Part shown: positions 33,402 through 42,682 of the stretch, piece after piece | Position numbering within the stretch: the first letter of the stretch is position 1 | How the letters are laid out: each line of letters starts with the position of its first letter | Assembly: GCF_900142765.1 (NCBI RefSeq) | Contig: NZ_FRCB01000002.1 | Location: 124,001 to 188,000, forward strand | DNA length: 64,000 nucleotides | Reading direction: 5' to 3' | From: Roseovarius litoreus | GTDB lineage: Bacteria; Pseudomonadota; Alphaproteobacteria; Rhodobacterales; Rhodobacteraceae | Position numbers and translations under genes: made by a program | The notes under the pieces: model-generated | What the model was told of the DNA's origin: nothing | The model's input: only the letters and a program-made list of their open reading frames with translations | The model's database searches: none

Positions 33402-34958
33402 ATGCTGACACGCGCACCATATGACACGCTATACCAAGGCTTTCGCTGGCAGATACCGGAGCGGCTGAACATGGCGGCGCAGGTCTGTGACGACTGGGCC
33501 GAGACAGACCCGGACCGGGTGGCGATCATCGATCTGACGGCGGAGCGGCGCGAGACCAGCTATGGCGCGCTGCGCGAGATGGCGGATGCGCTGGCGCTGC
33601 ATCTGGAGGCGCAGGGGATCGGGCGCGGCGACAGGGTTGGTGTGCTGCGCTCGCAGGATGCGTGGTGTGCGGCGGCGCATGTGGCGATCTGGAAGCTGGG
33701 GGCGGTGTCGATCCCGCTCTTCAAGCTGTTTCAGGTCGATGCGCTGCGCACGAGGCTGACGGATGCGGGCGCGCGGATCGTGGTGAGCGATGGTGACGGA
33801 GTGGCTTTGCTTGAGCAGGTGCCCGATGTCGCGGCGCTGGTGCCGGAAGAGGTGGATTTGCCCCAAGGGCGCATGGGGTCTGCGGAGACCGGCCCGGAAG
33901 ATGCGGCCGTGCTGATCTATACCAGCGGGACCACGGGCAGCCCCAAGGGGGCGTTGCATGGTCACAGGATGCTGTTGGGGCATCTGCCGGGGGTCGAGAT
34001 CAGCCATGATTTTCTGGGCCAGCCGGGCGATTGCCTGTGGACGCCCGCGGATTGGGCGTGGATCGGGGGGCTGTTCGATGTGCTGATGCCGGGGCTGGCG
34101 CTTGGGGTGCCGGTGGTGGCGGCGCGCTTGCCGAAGTTCACGCCCGAGGCGTGCGCAAGGGTGCTGCGCGAAGGGGGCGTGCGCAATGTCTTTTTCCCGC
34201 CCACGGCGCTCAGGATGCTGAAGGCCGCCGAATGCGCATTGCCGGGATTGCGCAGCGTGGCCAGTGGCGGCGAGCCCTTGGGCGCAGAGATGCTGGACTG
34301 GGGGCGGCGGGCCTTTGGGCTGACGATCAACGAGTTTTACGGCCAGACCGAATGCAACATGGTGGCCAGTTCCTGCGGCACGCTGTTTGCGCCGCGCGCG
34401 GGCGCGATCGGGCGGCCTGTGCCCGGTTTCGAGATCGGGGTGATCGACGCGCAGGGTAGGGAGGTTGCGGGCGAGGGCGATATCGCGATCCGGCGCGGCG
34501 CGGCCAGCATGATGCTGGGCTATTGGAACCGTCCCGAGGCGACCGCCGAGAAGTTTCGCGGCGACTGGATGCTGACCGGGGACCGGGGTGTGCTGGACGA
34601 CGGTCATCTGCGTTTCGTGGGGCGCGAGGATGATGTCATCACCTCGGCCGGGTACCGGATCGGGCCGGGGGAGATCGAGGATTGCCTGCTGACCCACGAG
34701 GCGGTGGCGACGGTGGGGGTGATCGGCAAGCCCTGCGCGCTGCGCACGCAGATCGTGAAGGCCTATGTCGTCCTGAAGCCCGGGGTGGCGGGGACGGATG
34801 ATCTTGCAAAGGCCCTGCAGGACCACGTCAAGGCGCGGCTGGCCGGGCATTGCTATCCAAGGGAGGTGACGTTTCTTGACGCGCTGCCGATGACGGTGAC
34901 GGGCAAGGTGATCCGCCGCGAGTTGAAGGCGCGGGCCGCCGGGGAGGGGGCGTCATGA
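33402..34958 (+). CDS. AMP-forming acyl-CoA synthetase
   Basis: A 518-residue ANL-superfamily ligase that activates a carboxylic acid via acyl-AMP to acyl-CoA. The P-loop A3 motif YTSGTTGSPKG lies at about 174-184, A5 EFYGQTECN at about 312, and A8 hinge text GYRIGPGEIED at about 425. The catalytic A10 lysine is in MTVTGKVIRREL near residue 506. Within this leucine cluster, the likely role is activating a branched or short acid such as isovalerate or the acetoacetate released by HMG-CoA lyase. It is shorter than classical acetoacetyl-CoA synthetases, so the substrate is open. Confidence 0.88.
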   Translation: MLTRAPYDTLYQGFRWQIPERLNMAAQVCDDWAETDPDRVAIIDLTAERRETSYGALREMADALALHLEAQGIGRGDRVGVLRSQDAWCAAAHVAIWKLGAVSIPLFKLFQVDALRTRLTDAGARIVVSDGDGVALLEQVPDVAALVPEEVDLPQGRMGSAETGPEDAAVLIYTSGTTGSPKGALHGHRMLLGHLPGVEISHDFLGQPGDCLWTPADWAWIGGLFDVLMPGLALGVPVVAARLPKFTPEACARVLREGGVRNVFFPPTALRMLKAAECALPGLRSVASGGEPLGAEMLDWGRRAFGLTINEFYGQTECNMVASSCGTLFAPRAGAIGRPVPGFEIGVIDAQGREVAGEGDIAIRRGAASMMLGYWNRPEATAEKFRGDWMLTGDRGVLDDGHLRFVGREDDVITSAGYRIGPGEIEDCLLTHEAVATVGVIGKPCALRTQIVKAYVVLKPGVAGTDDLAKALQDHVKARLAGHCYPREVTFLDALPMTVTGKVIRRELKARAAGEGAS

Positions 34959-34991
34959 CGGGTGGCTGGATGCGGGCGCGCAAAAGAAGAA

Positions 34992-35013
34992 GGGCCGGCG
35001 CGATGGCCGGCCC
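34992..35013 (-). terminator. Rho-independent terminator of ompW
   Basis: A perfect 8-bp stem GGGCCGGC/GCCGGCCC with a 6-nt loop. On the minus strand it is followed immediately by TTCTTCTTTT, the expected U-rich tract. It lies in the 80-bp gap between the convergent acyl-CoA synthetase and ompW genes. Confidence 0.75.
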
Positions 35014-35038
35014 CTGCGATAGGCTTTGGGCCGGGGCG

Positions 35039-35659
35039 TCAGAATTTCATCACGTAGGAGACGCCGAGGATCCAGGGGTCGATCTCGACCTTGCCGATGT
35101 TGACGCCGTTCAGCTTCACATCCGAGTTGATATCGATCCAGCGGATGTCGGCCCGGAAGGCGCCGGTCTCGCTGACGGCGAAATCGACGCCGGCATGAAG
35201 GGCGAGGCCCCAGGAATCATCGACGCTGAGCGCGCTGCCGGTGAGCGGACCTGTGGCCGTGTCCTCGAGGAAGGTGGTGTAGTTGACGCCTATGCCGACA
35301 AAGGGCGTCATCGAGGACGCGTTGGTGAAATGGTATTGCAGCGACAGGGTCGGGGGCAGGTGCTTGACCTTGCCGATCTTGGTGCCGTTGCTTTTCAGGT
35401 CATGCTCGAAGGGCCAGGCGGCCAGCAGTTCGATCCCGATATTGTCGGCGACGAAATATTCGCCGGTGAGCGTGACGCTATAGCCGTCGCCCACGTCGAT
35501 CGGCACGGTGCCTGCGGCCAGAACGCCGTTGTTGCTTTTCGGGAAAACCCCGGCAAAGCCGAAACCGAGGGTGAAATCCCCCTGTTCCTGAGCGAAGACA
35601 GGAGCGGCGACGGCTCCGACGAGGGCGGTTGCGAGAGTGAGCGCTGTCAGGTGTCTCAT
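35039..35659 (-). CDS. ompW: OmpW family outer membrane protein
   Basis: A 206-residue predicted eight-stranded outer-membrane beta-barrel. A Sec signal covers residues 1-23 (LTLATALVGAVAAPVFAQ). Alternating hydrophobic strands follow: FTLGFGFAGVFP, YSVTLTGEYF, LSLQYHF, TPFVGIGVNYTTF and GLALHAGVDFAV. The protein ends DPWILGVSYVMKF with a terminal Phe, as expected for BAM recognition. The frame's extension upstream to 36070 overlaps mccB antisense and is rejected. It is encoded against the direction of the leucine cluster that surrounds it. OmpW proteins form narrow hydrophobic channels; the substrate here is unknown. Confidence 0.92.
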   Translation of the reverse strand: MRHLTALTLATALVGAVAAPVFAQEQGDFTLGFGFAGVFPKSNNGVLAAGTVPIDVGDGYSVTLTGEYFVADNIGIELLAAWPFEHDLKSNGTKIGKVKHLPPTLSLQYHFTNASSMTPFVGIGVNYTTFLEDTATGPLTGSALSVDDSWGLALHAGVDFAVSETGAFRADIRWIDINSDVKLNGVNIGKVEIDPWILGVSYVMKF

Positions 35660-35814
35660 GGTCTTTCCAATACTTGTCGAATGCGCCGGACCCTGCGCGC
35701 GGTGCGTAAAAAACGCATTGATATGGGTCAAATCCTGCATGAGCGCCGCTGTCGCGGCATAATGGCAACAGTCCGGGGCGCAGCCATCCGCCCCGCAGCA
35801 CATCCGGAGGCGGC

Positions 35815-37419
35815 ATGAAGCTTCAATCCAAGGTGATCGCGACATCGCAGGAGTTCCGCGCCAATCGCGAGGGCCATCTGGCGGCGCTGCGCGCGGTCGA
35901 GGAGGCCGCGGCCCTAGCGGCGGCGGGCGGCGGCGAGGCGGCGCGCGAACGGCATCTGGCGCGCGGCAAGATGCTGCCGCGCGAGCGAGTGGCGACCCTG
36001 CTCGATCCGGGATCGCCCTTTCTGGAAGTGGGGGCCACGGCGGCGCATGGCATGTATGAGGGGGCCGCACCTTGCGCGGGGGTGGTCGCGGGTGTGGGCC
36101 GGGTGCAGGGGCTGGACTGCATGATCCTGTGCAATGACGCCACGGTGAAGGGCGGCACCTATTATCCGATGACCGTCAAGAAACACCTGAGGGCACAGGA
36201 GATCGCGGAGGAATGCAACCTGCCCTGCATCTATCTGGTGGATAGCGGCGGTGCGAACCTGCCCAATCAGGACGAGGTCTTTCCCGACCGCGATCATTTC
36301 GGGCGCATCTTCTATAATCAGGCGCGGATGAGCGCCAAGGGCATCCCGCAGATCGCGGTGGTGATGGGGTCGTGCACGGCGGGCGGGGCTTATGTGCCGG
36401 CGATGTCGGATGTGACGATCATCGTCAAGGACCAGGGCACGATCTTTCTGGCCGGCCCGCCGCTGGTCCGGGCGGCGACGGGCGAGCAGGTCAGCGCCGA
36501 GGATCTGGGCGGCGGGGACGTGCATACGAGGCTGAGCGGCGTGGCGGATTACCTGGCCGAGGATGATGCACATGCGCTGGCGCTGGCGCGGCAGGCGGTG
36601 GCGGGGCTGAACCGTGTCACCCCGGCGACGGTCGCGTGGGCCAGCCCCGAAGAGCCGGCCTATGATCCCGAGGACCTGCTGGGCGTGGTGCCTGCCGATC
36701 TGCGCACGCCCTATGATATTCGCGAGGTGATCGCGCGGCTGGTGGATGGCTCGCGGCTGGACGAGTTCAAGGCACGCTTCGGCGAGACGCTGGTGACGGG
36801 CTTTGCCCATATCAAGGGCTGTCCGGTGGGGATCGTCGCCAATAATGGCGTGCTTTTTTCGGAGGCCGCCCAGAAGGGCGCGCATTTCATCGAGCTGTGC
36901 AGTCAGCGCCGGGTGCCGCTTGTCTTTTTGCAGAACATCACGGGTTTCATGGTGGGCCGTAAATACGAAAACGAGGGCATCGCGCGCCATGGCGCCAAGA
37001 TGGTGACGGCGGTGGCGACCACATCGGTGCCCAAGATCACCATGGTGGTGGGCGGCTCGTTCGGGGCGGGCAATTACGGCATGTCGGGCCGGGCCTATCA
37101 GCCGCGCTTCATGTGGTCCTGGCCCAACAGCCGGATCGGCGTGATGGGCGGCGAGCAGGCGGCGGGCGTTCTGGCCACCGTCAAGCGCGATGCGATCGAG
37201 CGCAAGGGCGGCGCATGGTCGGCCGAGGAGGAGGCCGCGTTCAAGCGCCCCACGATCGAGATGTTCGAGCGCCAGTCGCATCCTCTTTATGCCAGCGCGC
37301 GGCTTTGGGACGACGGGATCGTCGATCCGCGCAAATCGCGCGATGTGCTGGCCCTGTCGCTGCGCGCGGCACTCTGCGCCCCGATAGAGGAGACCCGCTT
37401 TGGCGTATTCCGCATGTGA
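35815..37419 (+). CDS. mccB: Methylcrotonyl-CoA carboxylase beta (carboxyltransferase) subunit
   Basis: A 534-residue acyl-CoA carboxyltransferase subunit that transfers CO2 from biotin to 3-methylcrotonyl-CoA. The N-terminal carboxyltransferase half has [13 protein letters not shown] (about 47-59) and [13 protein letters not shown] (about 140-152). [16 protein letters not shown] (about 182-197) forms an oxyanion region. The C-terminal half shows [11 protein letters not shown] and [11 protein letters not shown]. The length and the SGGANLP motif are typical of MCC rather than of propionyl-CoA carboxylase. A GGAGG ribosome site precedes the ATG. Its partner mccA is 1.8 kb downstream, separated by two non-MCC genes. 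Confidence 0.95.
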   Translation: MKLQSKVIATSQEFRANREGHLAALRAVEEAAALAAAGGGEAARERHLARGKMLPRERVATLLDPGSPFLEVGATAAHGMYEGAAPCAGVVAGVGRVQGLDCMILCNDATVKGGTYYPMTVKKHLRAQEIAEECNLPCIYLVDSGGANLPNQDEVFPDRDHFGRIFYNQARMSAKGIPQIAVVMGSCTAGGAYVPAMSDVTIIVKDQGTIFLAGPPLVRAATGEQVSAEDLGGGDVHTRLSGVADYLAEDDAHALALARQAVAGLNRVTPATVAWASPEEPAYDPEDLLGVVPADLRTPYDIREVIARLVDGSRLDEFKARFGETLVTGFAHIKGCPVGIVANNGVLFSEAAQKGAHFIELCSQRRVPLVFLQNITGFMVGRKYENEGIARHGAKMVTAVATTSVPKITMVVGGSFGAGNYGMSGRAYQPRFMWSWPNSRIGVMGGEQAAGVLATVKRDAIERKGGAWSAEEEAAFKRPTIEMFERQSHPLYASARLWDDGIVDPRKSRDVLALSLRAALCAPIEETRFGVFRM

Positions 37420-37488
37420 TAGGGAGGTGACGCGGGCCCTCGCCGCACGCGCGGCGGGCGCGCGAGCCGTCTCGGAGGATGGCGCGCG

Positions 37489-38094
37489 ATGAGCAATGAT
37501 CCGAGTCGCACAAAAGCCGAGGAGGCGCGGCAGCTATGGGCGGATATGCGCGGGCTGGTCGAGCATGAGGACACGCTGGTGGATCACCGCCTGAGGTGGC
37601 TGTTCACCTTCAACGGCTTTCTCTTTGCGGCCATGGGCCTGTCGCTGAGTGCCGAGGGCGGGCTTCTGACAAGCGAGTGCCGCGATCCCGAACGCTGCGG
37701 GCAGATGCTGCAACTGCTGGCGGGGCTGCGCTATGCGATCACCGGAGCGGGGGCGCTTTCGGCCGTGGCGAGCCTCTTCGGCGTGATGGCGGCGCAATCG
37801 GCGGTGCGCGCCGTGCGCTCGGACTATGTGAAAGCCTGCGCGGCGCGCGGCCTTCCGGCAGGGCCGTTTTCCCCGATCGGGCGGCTGCGGGCGGATATGT
37901 GGGGTGTCAATATCGCCACCTGGCTGCCGGTGATCGTGGCCGCGGTCTGGGTGGCGCTTGCCATTTGGTCATGGCGTTTGCAGGCGGACATGGCCATTGG
38001 CGCCGGGGTGGCGACCATCGTCTTGCTGCTGGTGCTGATCTTCTGGCGCACCACGGCGGCGGACACGGTCAACGATGTGCGGGACGTGGAGTGA
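37489..38094 (+). CDS. Integral membrane protein of unknown function
   Basis: A 201-residue protein with about four membrane segments: near 43-55 (WLFTFNGFLFAAMGLSL), 85-105 (ITGAGALSAVASLFGVMAA), 140-160 (WLPVIVAAVWVALAIW) and 168-188 (AIGAGVATIVLLLVLIFW). The hydrophilic N-terminus (LVEHEDTLVDHRLRW) and two cysteines (CRDPERC) lie before or between segments. I do not recognise the family. It lies 69 bp after mccB and 4 bp before the nitronate monooxygenase gene, in the same direction, so it belongs to the operon. A GGAGG-type site lies upstream of the ATG. Confidence 0.7.
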   Translation: MSNDPSRTKAEEARQLWADMRGLVEHEDTLVDHRLRWLFTFNGFLFAAMGLSLSAEGGLLTSECRDPERCGQMLQLLAGLRYAITGAGALSAVASLFGVMAAQSAVRAVRSDYVKACAARGLPAGPFSPIGRLRADMWGVNIATWLPVIVAAVWVALAIWSWRLQADMAIGAGVATIVLLLVLIFWRTTAADTVNDVRDVE

Positions 38095-38098
38095 CGCG

Positions 38099-39085
38099 AT
38101 GACGGATCGTCCGACCCCTCCAGCAAGGCCCGCGCTGGTCACCCGGCTGACCGAACGCTTCGGGCTGCGGGCGCCGATCGTGTCGGCGCCGATGGCGATG
38201 GCGGCGGGCGGGCGACTGGCGGCGGCGGTGAGCCGCGCCGGGGGGCTTGGCTTCATCGGCGGCGGTTATGGCGATGCGGCCTGGATCGAGGCGCAGATGG
38301 CCGAGGCCGGGAATGTGGCCGTGGGCTGCGGGCTGATCACATGGGCGCTCGAGCGGCGCGAGGCCGAGGCGCCGGGTCTTTTCGAGTGGGTCCTGGCGCG
38401 CAGCCCGGCGGGGGTCTTCCTGTCCTTCGGGGATCCCGCGCCCTTTGCGGCCCGCGCAAGGGCGGCGGGCGTGCCGGTCTTCGTGCAGGTCCAGAGCCTG
38501 TGCGGCGCCCGCGAGGCGCTGGCGGCGGGCGCGGATGTGATCGTGGCGCAGGGCACGGAAGCGGGCGGGCATGGCGCGACACGCGGCACGATGAGCCTTG
38601 TGCCCGAAGTGGTGGATGCGGTGGGCGACCGGGCGATCGTGCTGGCGGCGGGTGGTATCGCGGATGGCCGGGGGCTGGCCGCGGCGCTGATGCTGGGGGC
38701 GGATGGCGTGCTGGTGGGCACGCGGTTCTGGGCTGCCGAGGAGGCGCTGGTGGCGCCGGGATTTCAGGCCGCGGCGGTGGCAGCGGATGGCGACAGGACG
38801 CTGCGCTCGTCGCTGCCGGATATCGCGCGGGGGCTTGACTGGCCTGCGCCCTACACGATCCGGACCTTGCGCAACGGTTGGACCGGGCAATGGGAAGGCG
38901 TGCCGGGTGGGCCGGCCTCGGACGCGGCGCGCGCGGCCTATGCGAGCGCAGTGGCCGAGGGCGACGCGGAGCGGGCCCCGGCGATTGCCGGAGAGGCGGT
39001 GGGGCTGATCCATGCGGTCGAGCCTGCGGAAGCCATTGTCGCGCGCATGGCCGAGGAGGCGCGGGAGGCGCTGGCGCGATGGTGA
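38099..39085 (+). CDS. Nitronate monooxygenase (2-nitropropane dioxygenase-like)
   Basis: A 328-residue FMN-dependent TIM-barrel enzyme of the NMO/NPD family, which oxidises alkyl nitronates. N-terminal PIVSAPMAMAAGG (about 24-36) contacts FMN. VIVAQGTEAGGHG (about 150-162) carries the family's catalytic histidine region. VLAAGGIADGRGLAAALMLGADGVLVGTRF forms the phosphate-binding strands near 180-210 (given as family motif positions). It begins 4 bp after the preceding gene. Why it lies in a leucine-degradation cluster is not obvious. Confidence 0.85.
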   Translation: MTDRPTPPARPALVTRLTERFGLRAPIVSAPMAMAAGGRLAAAVSRAGGLGFIGGGYGDAAWIEAQMAEAGNVAVGCGLITWALERREAEAPGLFEWVLARSPAGVFLSFGDPAPFAARARAAGVPVFVQVQSLCGAREALAAGADVIVAQGTEAGGHGATRGTMSLVPEVVDAVGDRAIVLAAGGIADGRGLAAALMLGADGVLVGTRFWAAEEALVAPGFQAAAVAADGDRTLRSSLPDIARGLDWPAPYTIRTLRNGWTGQWEGVPGGPASDAARAAYASAVAEGDAERAPAIAGEAVGLIHAVEPAEAIVARMAEEAREALARW

Positions 39086-39182
39086 GCGATACGGCGACGG
39101 GCGCGCCAAGACGCGGGCCGAGGCACGTGAGTATTTGGGGAACGATGAAGAGGGGCGGCACCGCCCCCGGGAGAGAGCTGGC

Positions 39183-41150
39183 ATGTTCGAGACGATCCTG
39201 ATTGCGAATCGCGGCGAGATCGCCTGCCGCGTGATCGACACCGCCCGGCGCATGGGGGTGCGCAGTGTGGCGGTCTATTCCGATGCGGATCGCGGCGCGC
39301 GGCATGTGGCGATGGCGGATCGGGCGGTGCGGATCGGCGGGCCTGCGCCGGCCGAGAGCTATCTGCGGGGGGATGCGATCATCGCGGCGGCCCTCGAGAC
39401 GGGCGCGCAAGCGATCCATCCGGGCTATGGCTTCTTGTCGGAGAACCCCGATTTCGTGGATGCCGTCGAGGCGGCGGGGCTGGTGTTCATCGGGCCGTCG
39501 GCTTCGGCGATCCGGGCGATGGGGCTGAAAGATGCCGCGAAGGCGCTGATGGAGGAGGCGGGCGTGCCGGTGGTGCCGGGCTATCACGGCGCAAATCAGG
39601 ACCCGGAGCATCTGGCGGGGGCGGCGGATGCGATCGGCTATCCGGTGCTGATCAAGGCCGTCGCGGGGGGCGGCGGCAAGGGGATGCGGCTGGTCGAGCG
39701 GCCGGGGGATTTTGCCGATGCGCTGCGAAGCGCGCGCAGCGAGGCGCGGACCGCCTTTGGCAATGATGCCGTTCTGATCGAGAAATTCGTCGCGAAGCCG
39801 CGCCATATCGAGGTGCAGGTCTTTGGCGACGGACGTCGGGCGGTGCATCTTTTCGAGCGCGATTGTTCGCTGCAGCGGCGCCATCAGAAGGTGATCGAGG
39901 AGGCACCGGCGCCCGGCATGACCGAAGATATGCGCGCGGCGATGGGACAGGCGGCGGTGCGCGCGGCCGAGGCGATCGGCTATGCGGGGGCGGGCACGGT
40001 GGAATTCATCGTCGATGGCAGCCGGGGCCTCAGGACCGATGGGTTCTGGTTCATGGAGATGAACACGCGCCTGCAGGTGGAGCATCCCGTGACCGAGGCG
40101 ATCACCGGCGTCGATCTGGTGGAATGGCAGTTGCGGGTGGCCTCGGGCGAGGGTCTGCCGCGCGCACAGGAGGATCTGGAGATCCGCGGCCATGCCTTCG
40201 AGGCGAGGCTCTATGCGGAGGATGTACCCAAAGGCTTCCTGCCCGCGACGGGCCGTTTGACGCATTTGCGTTTCGCCGATGGGGCGAGGGCCGATACGGG
40301 CGTTAGGGCGGGCGACGAGATATCGCCGCATTACGATCCGATGATCGCGAAGATCATCGTGCAGGGCGCCACGCGGGCGGGGGCGCTCAGGCGGTTGTCG
40401 GCGGCGCTCGAGGGCACGCAGGTGGCGGGTACGGTGACCAACCTGGCCTTTCTGGGTGCCCTGGCGCGGCACGGGGGCTTTGCGCAGGGCGATGTCGATA
40501 CCGGGCTGATCGCGCGCGATATCGACGCGCTGGCGCGGATGCCCCAGCCGCGGCCGGGCGAGATCGCGCTGGCGGGGCTGGCGGCGCTTGGATTGCTCGG
40601 GCAGAGCATGGCCGAGACCGGGTTCACGCTATGGCAGCCGATGGAGCGCGCTGTCATCCTCAGGCGCGAGGGCGAAGAGATCGCGCTGCGCCTGTGCAGC
40701 CTGTCGCGCGATGCGCATGATGTCATGGTCGCAGGCAGACCCGTGGAGGCGCGCCGGGTCGCGGGCCGCTGGCAGATCGACGGCGAGGCGGCGCCCGAAG
40801 TGGCGGTCAATGGCGCGAGTGTCACGGTGTTCAGCCAATACGGGTTGGGTTTCGAGATCGTCGATCCGTTGGATCGCGCGGCGGTGAGGGGCGGGGATAC
40901 CGATCTGATCGAGGCGCCGATGCCGGGGCTGGTCAAGGAGGTGCTGGCCCGGCCCGGTCAGGTGGTGGCCGAGGGCGACAGGCTGGCGGTGCTGGAGGCC
41001 ATGAAGATGGAGCATGCCCTGCTGGCCGCGCGCGATGGGATCGTGGCCGAGGTTCTGGTCGATGCCGGCGCGCAGGTCGAGGCCGGGGCCGCGCTGGTTC
41101 GGCTGGAGGGACAGGTGGAGGCGAAAGACGGGGAGGCGGACAGCGCATGA
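39183..41150 (+). CDS. mccA: Methylcrotonyl-CoA carboxylase alpha (biotin-containing) subunit
   Basis: A 655-residue biotin carboxylase/biotin carrier subunit. The biotin carboxylase N-domain starts MFETILIANRGEIACRV. The ATP-grasp lid has KAVAGGGGKGMRLV (about 159-172), and EMNTRLQVEHPVTE lies at about 290. A linker follows, then the biotinyl domain with LEAMKMEHAL near residue 615, where the lysine of MKM is biotinylated by the birA product. An AGAG-type ribosome site precedes the ATG at 39183. The frame's extension to 39012 overlaps the preceding gene and is rejected. The GST gene overlaps its stop by 4 nt. Confidence 0.95.
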   Translation: MFETILIANRGEIACRVIDTARRMGVRSVAVYSDADRGARHVAMADRAVRIGGPAPAESYLRGDAIIAAALETGAQAIHPGYGFLSENPDFVDAVEAAGLVFIGPSASAIRAMGLKDAAKALMEEAGVPVVPGYHGANQDPEHLAGAADAIGYPVLIKAVAGGGGKGMRLVERPGDFADALRSARSEARTAFGNDAVLIEKFVAKPRHIEVQVFGDGRRAVHLFERDCSLQRRHQKVIEEAPAPGMTEDMRAAMGQAAVRAAEAIGYAGAGTVEFIVDGSRGLRTDGFWFMEMNTRLQVEHPVTEAITGVDLVEWQLRVASGEGLPRAQEDLEIRGHAFEARLYAEDVPKGFLPATGRLTHLRFADGARADTGVRAGDEISPHYDPMIAKIIVQGATRAGALRRLSAALEGTQVAGTVTNLAFLGALARHGGFAQGDVDTGLIARDIDALARMPQPRPGEIALAGLAALGLLGQSMAETGFTLWQPMERAVILRREGEEIALRLCSLSRDAHDVMVAGRPVEARRVAGRWQIDGEAAPEVAVNGASVTVFSQYGLGFEIVDPLDRAAVRGGDTDLIEAPMPGLVKEVLARPGQVVAEGDRLAVLEAMKMEHALLAARDGIVAEVLVDAGAQVEAGAALVRLEGQVEAKDGEADSA

Positions 41151-41815
41151 TCACGCTGCATCATGTGCCGCAGAGCCGCTCGATGCGGGTGTTGTGGCTG
41201 CTGCATGAGCTGGGGGTGCCGTTCCGGGTGCAGGAACATGCCTTCGACAAGTCCTTGCGCGCGCCCGAATTCCTGAGCCTGTCACCGGCGGGGCGGGTGC
41301 CTGCGCTGGAGATCGAGGGGGAGCGGATGTTCGAATCGGGCGCCATGGTCGAATATCTGTGCGACCGGTTTCCCGAGGCGGGTCTGGGCCGGATGCCGGG
41401 GGACATGGACCGCATGGCGTGGCTGGTCTGGGTGCATTTCGCCGAAACGTTGAGCCAGCATGTCGCGGCGCTGACGCAGCAGCATATCATGCTCTATGAA
41501 GACGCCATGCGCAGCCCGATCGTCATGCGGCTTGAAGCGGCGCGGATCGCCAAATGCTATGGCGCGATCGAGGCGCGGCTTTCGACGCCTCTGGAGAACC
41601 GCGACTATCTGCTGACCAGCGGCTTCTCGGCGGCGGATATCTGCGTGGGGCAGGCGGTCTATATGGCGCGTCATTTCGCGCGGCTCGATCCGTTCCCGCA
41701 GACGGCTGCGTGGTACGAACGGCTGACCGAGCGCGAGGGGTTTCGCGCATCGCTGCCCACGGAGGATGGTGCGCGGATCTATGACAGGGATTTCTACGAG
41801 GCATGGGATGGCTGA
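41147..41815 (+). CDS. Glutathione S-transferase family protein
   Basis: A 222-residue GST-fold protein. The N-terminal thioredoxin-like domain (about 1-78) has PQSRSMRVLWLLHELG, the cis-proline block GRVPALEIEG (about 49-58) and FESGAMVEYL, with the Glu-Ser pair that binds the glutathione gamma-glutamyl group. The alpha-helical C-terminal domain has the N-capping box SAADICVG near 163-170. Its ATG overlaps the mccA stop (ATGA) and its end overlaps the hmgL start by 8 nt, so it is locked into the leucine operon. Whether it detoxifies a thiol-reactive CoA intermediate is inference. Confidence 0.88.
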   Translation: MITLHHVPQSRSMRVLWLLHELGVPFRVQEHAFDKSLRAPEFLSLSPAGRVPALEIEGERMFESGAMVEYLCDRFPEAGLGRMPGDMDRMAWLVWVHFAETLSQHVAALTQQHIMLYEDAMRSPIVMRLEAARIAKCYGAIEARLSTPLENRDYLLTSGFSAADICVGQAVYMARHFARLDPFPQTAAWYERLTEREGFRASLPTEDGARIYDRDFYEAWDG

Positions 41816-42665
41816 CAGGGTCGAGATATTCGAGGTCGGACCGCGCGACGGTCTGCAGAACGAGACGCGGCAGATCCCTACGGTGGAGAAGATCGCGCTG
41901 ATCGACACCTTGAGCAGTGCGGGCTTTGCCCGGATCGAGGTGGCGAGTTTCGTCAGCCCGAAATGGGTGCCGCAGATGGCCGATTCCGCCGATGTCCTGG
42001 CCGGCATTCGCCGCGCACCCGGTGTCCGCTATGCCGCGCTGACGCCCAATCTGCGCGGGCTGGAGGGGGCGCTGGCGGCGAAGGCCGATGAGGTGGCGAT
42101 TTTCGGCGCGGCCTCGGAGGGGTTCTCGAAGGCCAATATCAACGCGACCATCGCCGAAAGCCTCGAGCGGTTCGCGCCGGTGACAGAGGCGGCACGGGCG
42201 GCCGGGATCCCGGTGCGGGGCTACGTGTCCTGTGTGACCGATTGCCCCTATGACGGGCCGGTCGCGCCGGGGGATGTGGCGCGCGTGGCAGCGAGGCTCT
42301 TCGAGATGGGCTGCTACGAGATTTCGCTTGGCGACACGATCGGGCAGGGCACGCCCGAGACGATCGACGCCATGCTGGCGGCGGTCTGCGACGTGGTGCC
42401 GCAAAGCGCGCTGGCCGGGCATTACCACGACACGGGCGCGCGCGCGCTGGACAATATCGGGGTGTCGCTGGCGCGCGGGCTCAGGGTGTTCGACGCGGCG
42501 GTGGGCGGGCTTGGCGGCTGTCCCTATGCGCCGGGGGCGTCGGGCAATGTGGCGACCGAAGCGGTGCACGACCATGTGCAGGCGATGGGATATGAGACAG
42601 GGCTGGACCGCGAGGTGCTGGCGCGCGCCGCACAGATGGCCCGCGCGATGCGGTCGGGCGGATAA
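41808..42665 (+). CDS. hmgL: Hydroxymethylglutaryl-CoA lyase
   Basis: A 285-residue TIM-barrel lyase splitting 3-hydroxy-3-methylglutaryl-CoA into acetoacetate and acetyl-CoA. EVGPRDGLQNE (about 8-18) carries the catalytic arginine and metal-binding aspartate. SFVSPKWVPQM lies at about 45. The C-terminal signature GGLGGCPYAPGASGN (about 227-241) includes the catalytic cysteine of the active-site loop. It is the last carbon-cleaving step of leucine degradation. The start at 41808 lies inside the GST coding sequence. Confidence 0.95.
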   Translation: MADRVEIFEVGPRDGLQNETRQIPTVEKIALIDTLSSAGFARIEVASFVSPKWVPQMADSADVLAGIRRAPGVRYAALTPNLRGLEGALAAKADEVAIFGAASEGFSKANINATIAESLERFAPVTEAARAAGIPVRGYVSCVTDCPYDGPVAPGDVARVAARLFEMGCYEISLGDTIGQGTPETIDAMLAAVCDVVPQSALAGHYHDTGARALDNIGVSLARGLRVFDAAVGGLGGCPYAPGASGNVATEAVHDHVQAMGYETGLDREVLARAAQMARAMRSGG

Positions 42666-42682
42666 GCGGAAGGAGCAGGGGC

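Noticed and set aside
35039-36070. OmpW with a long N-terminal extension
   Set aside because: The extra 137 residues are antisense to mccB and the true start at 35659 is followed by a normal signal peptide.
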